A stretch of 64,000 nt of DNA from Streptomyces alanosinicus (GCF_014650595.1 NZ_BMVG01000038.1:1-64000), one strand, 5' to 3'. Counted from the first letter of the stretch, positions 7,869-16,526 are shown. Notes: generated from the letters alone by a model not told the origin. Numbers and translations are program-made.

Positions 7869-8834
7869 GTGACCATGCCCACTACCGCACCCACAGCTCA
7901 CGCTCTCTCGGATGTCACCGCGTCCGACAGCACGCTGCGCCGCTTCCTGCACGGGCTGCCCGGCGTCGACGCGGTCGGCCTGGAGGCGCGCGCCGCATCT
8001 CTCGGCACCCGTTCCATCAAGACCACCGCGAAGGCGTACGCCATCGACCTCGCCATCTCGATGGTCGACCTGACGACGCTGGAAGGCGCGGACACCCCGG
8101 GCAAGGTCCGGGCGCTCGGCGCCAAGGCGGTCCACCCGGACCCGACGGACCGGACGACCCCCACGACCGCGGCCGTCTGCGTCTACCCCGACATGGTGGC
8201 CGTCGCCAAGGAGGCCGTCGCCGGTTCCGGCGTGCAGGTCGCCTCGGTCGCCACCGCCTTCCCGGCCGGCCGCGCCGCCCTCGACGTGAAGCTGGCCGAC
8301 GTGCGCGACGCCGTCGCCGCGGGCGCGGACGAGATCGACATGGTCATCGACCGGGGCGCCTTCCTCTCGGGCAAGTACCTGAAGGTGTACGACGAGATCG
8401 TCGCCGTGAAGGAGGCCTGCGGGACGAGCGCCCGGCTGAAGGTCATCTTCGAGACCGGCGAGCTGTCGACGTACGACAACATCCGCCGTGCCTCCTGGCT
8501 CGGCATGCTGGCCGGCGCCGACTTCATCAAGACCTCGACGGGCAAGGTGGCGGTCAACGCCACGCCCGCCAACACCCTGCTGATGCTCCAGGCCGTGCGC
8601 GACTTCCGCGCCCAGACCGGCGTCCAGGTCGGCGTGAAGCCCGCCGGCGGCATCCGCACCACCAAGGACGCGATCAAGTTCCTGGTCCTGGTCAACGAGA
8701 CCGCCGGCGAGGACTGGCTGGACAACCACTGGTTCCGCTTCGGCGCCTCCTCGCTCCTGAACGACCTGCTGATGCAGCGTCAGAAGCTGGCCACCGGCCG
8801 CTACTCCGGCCCCGACTACGTGACGGTGGACTGA
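7869..8834 (+). CDS. deoC: Deoxyribose-phosphate aldolase
   Basis: A 321-residue class I aldolase that splits 2-deoxyribose-5-phosphate into glyceraldehyde-3-phosphate and acetaldehyde. Motifs: VCVYPDMV, ADEIDMVIDRGAFLSG, LKVIFETGEL, the Schiff-base segment DFIKTSTGK, and VGVKPAGGIRT with the second conserved Lys. Length matches the long actinobacterial form. Either GTG (first base of the range) or ATG two codons later could start it; neither has a strong ribosome-binding site. Two aldehyde dehydrogenase genes follow within a few bases, so the acetaldehyde produced could be oxidised by the same operon. Confidence 0.95.
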   Translation: MTMPTTAPTAHALSDVTASDSTLRRFLHGLPGVDAVGLEARAASLGTRSIKTTAKAYAIDLAISMVDLTTLEGADTPGKVRALGAKAVHPDPTDRTTPTTAAVCVYPDMVAVAKEAVAGSGVQVASVATAFPAGRAALDVKLADVRDAVAAGADEIDMVIDRGAFLSGKYLKVYDEIVAVKEACGTSARLKVIFETGELSTYDNIRRASWLGMLAGADFIKTSTGKVAVNATPANTLLMLQAVRDFRAQTGVQVGVKPAGGIRTTKDAIKFLVLVNETAGEDWLDNHWFRFGASSLLNDLLMQRQKLATGRYSGPDYVTVD

Positions 8835-8839
8835 TCACC

Positions 8840-10282
8840 ATGGCATCCGCATCCGCATTCGAGTACGCACCGGCGCCCGAGTCCCGCGCCGTCGTCGACA
8901 TCGCGCCCTCCTACGGCCTGTTCATCGACGGCGAGTTCGTCGAGGCGGCCGACGGCAAGGTCTTCAAGACGGTCAGCCCGTCCACCGAGGAGGTCCTCTC
9001 CGAGGTCGCCCAGGCGGGCGCCGAGGACGTCGAGCGCGCCGTGAAGGCCGCCCGCAAGGCCTTCGCGAAGTGGTCGGCGCTGCCCGGCTCCGAGCGCGCC
9101 AAGTACCTCTTCCGCATCGCCCGGATCATCCAGGAGCGCAGCCGTGAGCTGGCAGTCCTGGAGACGCTGGACAACGGCAAGCCGATCAAGGAGACCCGCG
9201 ACGCGGACCTCCCGCTGGTCGCCGGGCACTTCTTCTACTACGCGGGCTGGGCCGACAAGCTCGACCACGCGGGCTTCGGTGCGAACCCGAAGCCGCTGGG
9301 CGTGGCCGGTCAGGTCATCCCGTGGAACTTCCCGCTCCTCATGCTGGCGTGGAAGATCGCCCCGGCCCTCGCGACCGGCAACACGGTCGTCCTGAAACCC
9401 GCCGAGACGACCCCGCTGTCCGCCCTGTTCTTCGCGGACATCTGCCGCCAGGCCGGCCTGCCCAAGGGTGTCGTCAACATCCTTCCGGGCTACGGCGACG
9501 CGGGCGCCGCGCTCGTCGCGCACCCGGACGTGAACAAGGTGGCGTTCACGGGCTCGACGGCCGTCGGCAAGGAGATCGCGCGGACCGTCGCCGGCACCCG
9601 CAAGAAGCTCACCCTGGAGCTGGGCGGCAAGGGCGCCAACATCGTCTTCGACGACGCCCCGATCGACCAGGCCGTCGAGGGCATCGTGACCGGCATCTTC
9701 TTCAACCAGGGCCAGGTCTGCTGCGCGGGCAGCCGGCTGCTGGTGCAGGAGTCGGTCCAGGACGAGCTGCTGGACTCCCTCAAGCGCAGGCTCTCCACCC
9801 TCCGCCTCGGCGACCCGCTGGACAAGAACACCGACATCGGCGCGATCAACTCCGCCGAGCAGCTGGCCCGGATCACCGCGCTGGCCGAGCAGGGCGAGGC
9901 GGAGGGCGCCGAGCGCTGGTCCCCGGCCTGCGAACTGCCCTCCTCCGGCTACTGGTTCGCCCCGACGCTGTTCACGAACGTCACCCAGGCGCACACCATC
10001 GCCCGCGACGAGATCTTCGGCCCGGTGCTGTCGGTCCTCACCTTCCGCACGCCGGACGAGGCGGTCGCCAAGGCGAACAACACGCAGTACGGCCTGTCGG
10101 CGGGCATCTGGACCGAGAAGGGCTCCCGCATCCTGGCGGTGGCGAGCAAGCTCCGCGCGGGCGTGATCTGGTCCAACACGTTCAACAAGTTCGACCCGAC
10201 CTCGCCGTTCGGCGGCTACAAGGAGTCGGGCTTCGGCCGCGAGGGCGGCCGACACGGCCTGGAGGCGTACCTCGATGTCTGA
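8840..10282 (+). CDS. Aldehyde dehydrogenase, catalytically complete
   Basis: A 480-residue NAD(P)+-dependent aldehyde dehydrogenase. Motifs: WNFPLLMLAWKIAPAL (cofactor domain), GFTGSTAVGKEI-type segment AFTGSTAVGKEIA, the general-base Glu in LTLELGGKGAN, the nucleophilic Cys in FFNQGQVCCAGSR, and EIFGPVLSV. It begins five bases after deoC stops, so the two are co-transcribed. Known biology suggests acetaldehyde from DeoC as the substrate, but the sequence alone does not fix this. The stop overlaps the start of the next gene by eight bases. Confidence 0.93.
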   Translation: MASASAFEYAPAPESRAVVDIAPSYGLFIDGEFVEAADGKVFKTVSPSTEEVLSEVAQAGAEDVERAVKAARKAFAKWSALPGSERAKYLFRIARIIQERSRELAVLETLDNGKPIKETRDADLPLVAGHFFYYAGWADKLDHAGFGANPKPLGVAGQVIPWNFPLLMLAWKIAPALATGNTVVLKPAETTPLSALFFADICRQAGLPKGVVNILPGYGDAGAALVAHPDVNKVAFTGSTAVGKEIARTVAGTRKKLTLELGGKGANIVFDDAPIDQAVEGIVTGIFFNQGQVCCAGSRLLVQESVQDELLDSLKRRLSTLRLGDPLDKNTDIGAINSAEQLARITALAEQGEAEGAERWSPACELPSSGYWFAPTLFTNVTQAHTIARDEIFGPVLSVLTFRTPDEAVAKANNTQYGLSAGIWTEKGSRILAVASKLRAGVIWSNTFNKFDPTSPFGGYKESGFGREGGRHGLEAYLDV

Positions 10283-11204
10283 GAAGACCGAAAAGACCGA
10301 ACCGCGACTGTCGGTCTTCAAGACCTACAAGCTGTACGTCGGCGGGAAGTTCCCGCGTTCCGAGAGCGGCCGGGTGTACGAGGTGACCACGCAGACATCA
10401 GCCGCCGGCGCGGCGGGCAAGGGCAAGTGGCTGGCCAACGCTCCGCTTGCATCCCGCAAGGACGCCCGTGACGCGGTCGTGGCCGCGCGCAAGGCGTTCG
10501 GCGGCTGGTCCGGCGCGACGGCGTACAACCGCGGCCAGGTCCTCTACCGCGTCGCGGAGATGCTGGAGGGCCGCCGCGAGCAGTTCGTGCGCGAGGTCGC
10601 CGACGCGGAGGGCCTGTCCAAGGCGAAGGCGGCCGCGGTCGTGGACGCCGCGATCGACCGCTGGGTCTGGTACGCGGGCTGGACCGACAAGATCGCCCAG
10701 GTGACCGGCGGCGCCAACCCGGTCGCGGGCCCGTTCTTCAACCTGTCCTCGCCCGAGCCGACCGGCGTGGTCGCCGTCCTGGCCCCGCAGAAGTCGTCCT
10801 TCCTGGGCCTGGTCTCGGTCGTCGCCCCGGTGATCGCCACCGGCAACACGGCGGTCGTGATCGCGAGCGAGAAGTCCCCGCTCCCGGCCCTCTCCCTGGC
10901 CGAGGTGCTGGCCACCTCCGACGTGCCCGGCGGCGTGGTCAACGTCCTGTCCGGCCGTACGGCGGAGATCGCGGCGCCGCTGGCCGCGCACCAGGACGTC
11001 AACGCGATCGACCTCGCGGGCGCCGACGAGGCGCTGGCGAAGGAGCTGGAGATCGCGGCGGCCGACAATCTGAAGCGCACGCTCCGTCCACAGGCTGTGG
11101 ATTACTTCGACACGCCGGGCATCGACCGGCTGACGGCGTTCCTGGAGACCAAGACGGTCTGGCACCCGACGGGTTCGCTGGGCGCGTCGGGCTCGTCGTA
11201 CTGA
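10275..11204 (+). CDS. Degenerate aldehyde dehydrogenase homologue, no catalytic Cys
   Basis: A 309-residue protein that resembles the N-terminal cofactor domain of aldehyde dehydrogenases (YKLYVGGKFPRSESGRVYEV, then SVVAPVIATGNTAVVIASEK). It then jumps to a short C-terminal tail, skipping the catalytic domain. It contains no cysteine at all, and the LELGGK general-base segment is absent. It therefore cannot perform the normal thioester reaction. Eight bases of overlap with the complete enzyme suggest translational coupling and perhaps a hetero-oligomer in which this chain is structural or regulatory. That role is inference; no measured function is known to me. Confidence 0.82.
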   Translation: MSEKTEKTEPRLSVFKTYKLYVGGKFPRSESGRVYEVTTQTSAAGAAGKGKWLANAPLASRKDARDAVVAARKAFGGWSGATAYNRGQVLYRVAEMLEGRREQFVREVADAEGLSKAKAAAVVDAAIDRWVWYAGWTDKIAQVTGGANPVAGPFFNLSSPEPTGVVAVLAPQKSSFLGLVSVVAPVIATGNTAVVIASEKSPLPALSLAEVLATSDVPGGVVNVLSGRTAEIAAPLAAHQDVNAIDLAGADEALAKELEIAAADNLKRTLRPQAVDYFDTPGIDRLTAFLETKTVWHPTGSLGASGSSY

Positions 11205-11245
11205 CCGGGACACCACCGCACCGGGCCGGTTCGGCCCGCACGACC

Positions 11246-11287
11246 GAGAGCCGCGTCCTCCCTCCGTCCGGGGAGGGCGCGGCTCTC
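11246..11287. terminator. Bidirectional terminator between converging genes
   Basis: GAGAGCCGCG and CGCGGCTCTC pair perfectly, and TCCTCCC/GGGAGG pairing extends the stem inward. It serves both the deoC operon and the secreted-protein gene. Confidence 0.85.
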
Positions 11288-11301
11288 TCGTCCACGGCCG
11301 G

Positions 11302-11682
11302 CTACCGCATCCCGGCCATGCCGCCCAGCACCCCGCCGAGCCCTTCCGTCACCGGAACGATGCCGATCGGGCCCGTGCGGGCGAGCGGTCCGGTCAGGCT
11401 GGCGAGGTCGCCTTCGTCCACCGGAAGGACCCGGGTGTGGGCGATCGGGGTGTACTGGAGCGCCTCCAGGGGCACGGCGGCGTAGTCGGTCAGCCCCGGC
11501 ACCTGGGTGCCGGCCGCCGGGGACGTCGCCCCGAGCAGGGCGGTGTGCCCGGGTGCCTCCGCGGCGCGAGCGGCGTCCGCGGACGCCGTGGCCACCCCCG
11601 CGCCCAGCGCCGCCGAGGCGGTCGCGAGGACGATCAGGGCGCGCTTCGCGCTGTGGTTGAGGGGGGACGCGTGTCGTGCCAT
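11302..11682 (-). CDS. Small secreted protein of unknown function
   Basis: A 126-residue protein starting MARHASPLNHSAKRALIVLA, a typical signal peptide with cleavage predicted near ATASADAARA. The mature part is Gly/Ala/Pro-rich, with no cysteine and no recognised domain; it ends GLGGVLGGMAGMR. The start is set by an AAGGTGG ribosome-binding site, 14 codons inside the longest frame. It resembles in style the second small secreted protein at 17.7 kb (signal peptide, Ala/Gly/Leu-rich mature chain) but is not clearly homologous. Confidence 0.7.
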   Translation of the reverse strand: MARHASPLNHSAKRALIVLATASAALGAGVATASADAARAAEAPGHTALLGATSPAAGTQVPGLTDYAAVPLEALQYTPIAHTRVLPVDEGDLASLTGPLARTGPIGIVPVTEGLGGVLGGMAGMR

Positions 11683-11808
11683 CTGGGGGCCACCTTGCAT
11701 TGCGTTGGGTAACGAGTTCGACACGAAGAGTAGTTGAGGCGAGGGTCACGCTCAAAAGCCGACCCGCGGGGTCGGCAGGCGGCCCGCCATGCGTCAAACT
11801 GGTGTTCC

Positions 11809-12444
11809 GTGAGCCTTCATCTCCCGTCCCCCGCCCGTGTCGTGCTGCTGTGCGGCCCCTCGGGCTCGGGCAAGTCCCTCGTCGCCGCCCGTTCCGGGCT
11901 CCCCGTGCTGCGCCTCGACGACTTCTACAAGGAGGGCGACGACCCGACTCTGCCCCTGGTGGAGGGGAGTTCGGACATCGACTGGGACCACCCGCGGTCC
12001 TGGGACGCGGACGTCGCCGTCGAGGCCATCGCCCAGCTGTGCGCCACCGGGTCGACACCGGTGCCGGTGTACGACATCGGGCGGAGCGCCCGTACCGGCG
12101 CGGAGACGCTGCGCATCGGCCGTACCCCGCTGTTCGTCGCGGAGGGGATCTTCGCGGCGGAGATCGTCGAGCGCTGCCGTGAACTGGGGGTGCTGGCGGA
12201 CGCGCTGTGCCTGACCCGGGGCTCCGTCACCACCTTCCGCCGCCGCTTCCTGCGCGACCTGAAGGAGGGGCGCAAGTCGGTGCCGTTCCTGCTGCGCCGC
12301 GGCTGGCGGCTGATGCGCACGGAGCGGTCGATCGTGACCCGCCAGGTGGCCCTGGGCGCGCATCCGTGCGGCCGGGACGAGGCGCTGGGCCGGCTGGCCG
12401 CCGCGGCGGCGGGACGGCACACACACCAGCAGTCGGCGGCGTAG
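11809..12444 (+). CDS. Uridine-kinase-like P-loop protein
   Basis: A 211-residue P-loop NTPase. Walker A is VVLLCGPSGSGKSLVAARSG. LRLDDFYKEGDDPTLP and DWDHPRSWD follow, which match the uridine-kinase substrate region, then PLFVAEGIFAAEIVERC. The family phosphorylates uridine or cytidine with ATP or GTP. This short actinobacterial form is annotated as uridine kinase by similarity only. GTG start; the longest frame extends upstream, but the family similarity begins here. It is divergent from the secreted-protein gene and lacks the CTACGCGCGTAG site found at other nucleoside genes in this window. Confidence 0.8.
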   Translation: MSLHLPSPARVVLLCGPSGSGKSLVAARSGLPVLRLDDFYKEGDDPTLPLVEGSSDIDWDHPRSWDADVAVEAIAQLCATGSTPVPVYDIGRSARTGAETLRIGRTPLFVAEGIFAAEIVERCRELGVLADALCLTRGSVTTFRRRFLRDLKEGRKSVPFLLRRGWRLMRTERSIVTRQVALGAHPCGRDEALGRLAAAAAGRHTHQQSAA

Positions 12445-12480
12445 GGCTCCCGCCCGCGCGAAGGAAACCCACACGAAGAA

Positions 12481-12519
12481 AGCGGGACTGGACGGACCCC
12501 CCGGCCCTCCAGTCCCGCT
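12481..12519 (+). terminator. Intrinsic terminator after the uridine-kinase-like gene
   Basis: Twelve-base perfect arms AGCGGGACTGGA (12481-12492) and TCCAGTCCCGCT (12508-12519) are followed by CCCTCTTTCCCCC. The rest of the gap to sigQ is C-rich and shows no gene. Confidence 0.88.
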
Positions 12520-12638
12520 CCCTCTTTCCCCCGTTCCCCCGATTCCCCTCCCTCGTTCGTCCCCCGTGGACCCACCCCCCGGTGGTTCCCGTTCTCCCCC
12601 GTGTCCCCCTCGGGTCACCCCCCAGTGACCCCTTGCCT

Positions 12639-13388
12639 TCAGGCGACCAGTTCGCCGAAGGCGTCCTCCTCGTCACGGCCGAAGCTGAGGACCTCGTCCT
12701 CGCGCAGCCGACGGAGCGACCGCCAGATGCTGGACTTCACCGTGCCGACACTGATGTCGAGGATCTCCGCGATCTCCGGGTCCGTACGGCCCTCGTAGTA
12801 GCGCAGCACCAGCATGGTGCGCTGCAGCTCGGGCAGTCGGGCCAGCGCCTGCCACAGGACCGCGCGCAGTTCGGTGCCGCGCATCGCGTCCGTGTCGGAG
12901 GGCGTCTCCGGCAGTTCCTCGGTCGGGTACTCGTTGAGCTTGCGGCGCCGCCAGGCGCTGATGTGCAGATTCGTCATGGTGCGGCGGAGGTATCCGCCGA
13001 CCGCCGCCTTGTCACTGATCCGGTCCCACGCCTTGTACGTCGAGAACAGCGCGCTCTGCAGCAGGTCCTCGGCCTCGAAGCGGTCGCCGGTCAGGTGGTA
13101 GGCGGTGGCGTACAGGGAGGCGCGGCGCTCCTGGACGTAGGCGGTGAACTCCGCCTCCGTCAGGGAGCGCCGCTGCTCCCCCGAGTCCTCCCTGTACGCG
13201 GATCCCCCGTGCGCTCCCTTGTTCTCCCCCGCGTGTCCGTCAACCACCGTCATGTACGCGGTGTGCTGACGCCCGGTGCCGCGAGCGCACCCCCGCCCGC
13301 TCACGGCACCGGACTTCTCGGACCCCCGGTTCACATCGTGCAGACGCGTGATTACGGCGCTGGTGCTGATGCTGTGCAGCGTGTTCAT
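12639..13388 (-). CDS. sigQ: SigQ, ECF-type RNA polymerase sigma factor
   Basis: A 249-residue ECF sigma factor. A non-conserved ~60-residue N-terminus is followed by region 2 (YATAYHLTGDRFEAEDLLQSALFSTYKAW, interrupted here) and region 4 (LPELQRTMLVLRYYEG, then EIAEILDISVGTVKSSIWRS). The start at MNTLHS is chosen because GGGGAG sits seven bases upstream; the longest frame runs 33 codons further. The gene is divergent from afsQ1, as in S. coelicolor, where SigQ is controlled by AfsQ1 and antagonises antibiotic production (established knowledge for that species). The intergenic region carries a textbook AfsQ1 box. Confidence 0.9.
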   Translation of the reverse strand: MNTLHSISTSAVITRLHDVNRGSEKSGAVSGRGCARGTGRQHTAYMTVVDGHAGENKGAHGGSAYREDSGEQRRSLTEAEFTAYVQERRASLYATAYHLTGDRFEAEDLLQSALFSTYKAWDRISDKAAVGGYLRRTMTNLHISAWRRRKLNEYPTEELPETPSDTDAMRGTELRAVLWQALARLPELQRTMLVLRYYEGRTDPEIAEILDISVGTVKSSIWRSLRRLREDEVLSFGRDEEDAFGELVA

Positions 13389-13504
13389 CTCGCGCTCCCC
13401 GTTGTGGACTTCCGGTGGTTCGGTCGTACCGGGCCGGTTCGGTCTGCCGCCCTGCCCGTGACCAAAAGACTGCCGGGGTGACTTCATGGACGTGTCCGCC
13501 GACT

Positions 13505-13520
13505 GTCACAGACCTGTCAC
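13505..13520. promoter_or_regulatory. AfsQ1 box in the sigQ-afsQ1 intergenic region
   Basis: GTCAC-AGACCT-GTCAC matches the published AfsQ1 consensus GTnAC-n6-GTnAC exactly. It lies about 115 bases upstream of the sigQ start and an equal distance from afsQ1. Confidence 0.85.
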
Positions 13521-13627
13521 AGGGGCCCCACCCAGGACCATCACAGGACGTGCACAGAGAGTGGCGGTAGGAAAGGCCTGGTGCGCGCAGGTCGTACGAC
13601 ACCCTGTCCATGGGCCAGAATGTGCGA

Positions 13628-14305
13628 GTGCCTTCCCTGTTGCTGATCGAGGACGACGACGCCATCCGGACGGCCCTGGAGCTCTCTCTGACGCGCCAGG
13701 GCCATCGCGTGGCGACCGCTGCCAGCGGTGAGGACGGTCTGAAGCTGCTGCGTGAGCAGCGGCCCGACCTGATCGTGCTGGACGTCATGCTGCCCGGCAT
13801 CGACGGCTTCGAGGTGTGCCGGCGCATCCGGCGCACCGACCAGCTGCCGATCATCCTGCTGACCGCGCGCAGCGACGACATCGACGTCGTGGTCGGACTG
13901 GAGTCCGGAGCCGACGACTACGTCGTCAAACCCATCCAGGGCCGGGTGCTGGACGCCCGCATCCGGGCCGTGCTGCGGCGCGGGGAGCGCGAGTCCAGCG
14001 ATGCGGCGACCTTCGGCAGCCTCGTCATCGACCGCTCGGCGATGACCGTGACGAAGAACGGCGAGGATCTGCAGCTGACCCCGACCGAGCTCAGGCTGCT
14101 GCTGGAGCTGAGCCGGCGGCCCGGTCAGGCGCTGTCCCGCCAGCAGCTGCTGCGGCTGGTGTGGGAGCACGACTACCTGGGCGACTCGCGCCTGGTGGAC
14201 GCGTGTGTGCAGCGGCTGCGCGCCAAGGTGGAGGACGTGCCCTCGTCCCCGACCCTGATCCGTACCGTCCGTGGTGTCGGCTACCGCCTGGACTCGCCTC
14301 AGTGA
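13628..14305 (+). CDS. afsQ1: AfsQ1, OmpR-family response regulator
   Basis: A 225-residue two-component response regulator. The receiver domain has the acidic pair in LLIEDDDAI, the phospho-acceptor Asp in LIVLDVMLPG, the Thr in IILLTARSD and the Lys in DDYVVKP. The C-terminal half is an OmpR-type winged helix (LTPTELRLLLELSRRPGQ, then LRAKVEDVPSSPTLIRTVRG). GTG was chosen because it gives the length recalled for AfsQ1; an ATG at 13610 adds six residues. In S. coelicolor it activates sigQ and antibiotic pathway regulators and overlaps nitrogen control by GlnR. It overlaps afsQ2 by four bases. Confidence 0.93.
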   Translation: MPSLLLIEDDDAIRTALELSLTRQGHRVATAASGEDGLKLLREQRPDLIVLDVMLPGIDGFEVCRRIRRTDQLPIILLTARSDDIDVVVGLESGADDYVVKPIQGRVLDARIRAVLRRGERESSDAATFGSLVIDRSAMTVTKNGEDLQLTPTELRLLLELSRRPGQALSRQQLLRLVWEHDYLGDSRLVDACVQRLRAKVEDVPSSPTLIRTVRGVGYRLDSPQ

Positions 14306-15927
14306 CCGAGAAGCAAGGGGGGCTGCGCGGCTGGGCCGCGGGGCGCAAGGGAAATCTGTCACGGCTCAGGTTCACCAGCCTCAGGCTGCGCCTGGTCGTC
14401 GTCTTCGGGCTGGTCGCGCTCACGGCGGCCGTGTCGGCGTCGGGCATCGCCTACTGGCTCAACCGCGAGGCGGTGCTCACCCGCGCCCAGGACGCGGTGC
14501 TGCGTGACTTCCGGCAGGAGATGCAGAACCGCGCGGGCGCGCTGCCGGAACACCCCACCCAGGACCAACTCCAGCGCGCGGCGGGCCAGATGGCGGCCAG
14601 CAGCCAGCGCTTCAGCGTGCTCCTGGTCGCCCAGGACACGGGCGGCAAGACGGTGTACGGCAACTCGGGCGGCATCAACGGCTTCGCGCTGGAGGACGTC
14701 CCGAAGACGCTGCGCACGGCCGTGAACAGGCAGCAGAAGGTGACCGACGCCAACAAGGAGCCGTACCACCTGTACTGGCAGCGGGTCGTGGAGCACGGCA
14801 CGCCGTATCTGGTGGCCGGCACCCAGGTGATCGGCGGCGGCCCCACCGGCTATATGGCCAAGTCCCTGGAGCCGGAGGCGAAGGACCTCAACTCGCTGGC
14901 CTGGTCGCTGGGCATCGCCACCGGGCTCGCCCTGATCGGCGCCGCGCTGCTCGCGCAGGCCGCCGCCACCACCGTGCTGAAACCGGTGCACCGGCTGGGC
15001 GTGGCCGCCCGGCGGCTCGGCGAGGGCAGGCTGGACACCCGGCTGCGGGTCTCCGGCACGGACGAACTCGCCGATCTGTCACGGACGTTCAACAACGCCG
15101 CCGAGGCGCTGGAGAAGCGGGTCGCGGAGATGGCCGCGCGGGACGACGCGTCCCGCCGCTTCGTCGCGGACATGAGCCATGAGCTGCGCACACCGCTGAC
15201 GGCGATCACCGCGGTGACGGAGGTGCTGGAGGAGGAACTGGAGGCGGAGTCGGGGTCGATGGACCCGATGATCGAGCCCGCCGTCCGGCTCGTCGTCAGC
15301 GAGACCCGTCGCCTCAACGACCTGGTCGAGAATCTGATGGAGGTCACCCGCTTCGACGCGGGCACCGCCCGGCTGGTCCTGGACGACGTCGACCTCGCCG
15401 ACCAGATCACCGCCTGCATCGACGCCCGCGCCTGGCTGGACGCGGTCGACCTGGACGCCGAACGCGGCATCCACGCCCGCATCGATCCGCGCCGGCTGGA
15501 CGTCATCCTCGCCAACCTGATCGGCAACGCGCTCAAGCACGGCGGATCGCCGGTGCGGGTGTCGGTGCGCGTGTCCGACGCGCAGGACGCGGATGTGGTG
15601 ATCCAGGTCCGCGACCACGGACCCGGCATCCCCGAGGACGTCCTGCCGCACGTCTTCGACCGCTTCTACAAGGCGAGCGCCTCCCGGCCGCGCTCCGAGG
15701 GCAGCGGCCTCGGGCTGTCCATCGCCATGGAGAACGCCCATATCCACGGCGGCGAGATCACCGCCGCCAACTCGCCCGACGGCGGCGCGGTGTTCACCCT
15801 GCGGCTGCCGCGGGACGGCTCCCGGCTGACCGAGGAGCCCGACGAAGGCGAGCGGAACGGCGACGGCGGCGCGGGGAATCCAGGAGAGACAGGCGGCTCG
15901 GGAAGTTCAGGAAAGGAGGGGTCATGA
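14302..15927 (+). CDS. afsQ2: AfsQ2, sensor histidine kinase
   Basis: A 541-residue membrane kinase partner of AfsQ1. A first transmembrane helix (LVVVFGLVALTAAVSASGIAY) is followed by a ~150-residue extracytoplasmic sensor and a second helix (LGIATGLALIGAALLAQAA). HAMP follows (LKPVHRLGVAARRLGEGRLD), then the phospho-acceptor His in FVADMSHELRTPL and the ATP-binding N, G1 and G2 boxes (NLIGNALKHGG, RDHGPGIPEDVLPHVFDRFYK, GSGLGLSIA). The C-terminal ~40 residues are Gly/Glu/Asp-rich and disordered-looking. GTG start overlaps the afsQ1 stop (GTGA), and the stop overlaps the next lipoprotein gene, so all three are translationally coupled. Confidence 0.93.
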   Translation: MTEKQGGLRGWAAGRKGNLSRLRFTSLRLRLVVVFGLVALTAAVSASGIAYWLNREAVLTRAQDAVLRDFRQEMQNRAGALPEHPTQDQLQRAAGQMAASSQRFSVLLVAQDTGGKTVYGNSGGINGFALEDVPKTLRTAVNRQQKVTDANKEPYHLYWQRVVEHGTPYLVAGTQVIGGGPTGYMAKSLEPEAKDLNSLAWSLGIATGLALIGAALLAQAAATTVLKPVHRLGVAARRLGEGRLDTRLRVSGTDELADLSRTFNNAAEALEKRVAEMAARDDASRRFVADMSHELRTPLTAITAVTEVLEEELEAESGSMDPMIEPAVRLVVSETRRLNDLVENLMEVTRFDAGTARLVLDDVDLADQITACIDARAWLDAVDLDAERGIHARIDPRRLDVILANLIGNALKHGGSPVRVSVRVSDAQDADVVIQVRDHGPGIPEDVLPHVFDRFYKASASRPRSEGSGLGLSIAMENAHIHGGEITAANSPDGGAVFTLRLPRDGSRLTEEPDEGERNGDGGAGNPGETGGSGSSGKEGS

Positions 15928-16526
15928 CCGTACGACGCCTGCTGGCGCTGCCCCTCCTGGGCCTGCTGCTCAGCGGCTGCGGCATCCGGGCCACCCAGGT
16001 GCCGACCGACTTCGGCGCCGCGCCCTCGCGGGTGCCGTGCTCCCTGCCCGGCCCCGATCTGTCCGCGCAGTCCGCGCGGGGTGTGCCCGTGCAGGTCTTC
16101 CTGCTGTGCGGGGCGTCCCTGGTGGCCGTCGACCGCGCGGTGCGCGTCCCTGAGGGCACCCCGGACGCACGGCGCCGGGTGATCGTGGCACAGGGCCTGC
16201 TGGACCAGCTCGCGGCGTCCCCCTCGGCCGCGGAGCGCTCCGCGGGCTATACGACGTATGTGCAGGGCGGTCTCAGTGTGCGCGGGCCCGGCCCGAAGGA
16301 CCCCGAGGACGCGCTCCGGCTGAGCACGCCCCCGTCGCGTCTGGCCTCCTACGCGCTGGCGCAGCTGGTGTGCACCCTGTCCGACTCGGCGGCGACGGAG
16401 GGCGACGGCTCGGTCATCCTGGGCGGCCCGGACACCGGCCTTCTCCACCGCTACGCGTGCACGGCCGACGTCCGCGACCGCCCGGGCAACGCGGTCCCGC
16501 CGTCGAGCACGGTCGTGGGCAGGTAG
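15924..16526 (+). CDS. Lipoprotein coupled to the AfsQ two-component system
   Basis: A 200-residue lipoprotein. The signal peptide MTVRRLLALPLLGLLLSGC contains the lipobox LLSGC, and after lipidation Cys19 anchors it on the outer membrane face. The mature part has three further cysteines and no recognised catalytic motif. Segments such as RRVIVAQGLLDQLAASPSAAE resemble the GerMN-like fold only loosely. Its start overlaps the afsQ2 stop by four bases, so it belongs to the AfsQ operon and could modulate the AfsQ2 sensor domain. That role is inference from position. Confidence 0.82.
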   Translation: MTVRRLLALPLLGLLLSGCGIRATQVPTDFGAAPSRVPCSLPGPDLSAQSARGVPVQVFLLCGASLVAVDRAVRVPEGTPDARRRVIVAQGLLDQLAASPSAAERSAGYTTYVQGGLSVRGPGPKDPEDALRLSTPPSRLASYALAQLVCTLSDSAATEGDGSVILGGPDTGLLHRYACTADVRDRPGNAVPPSSTVVGR

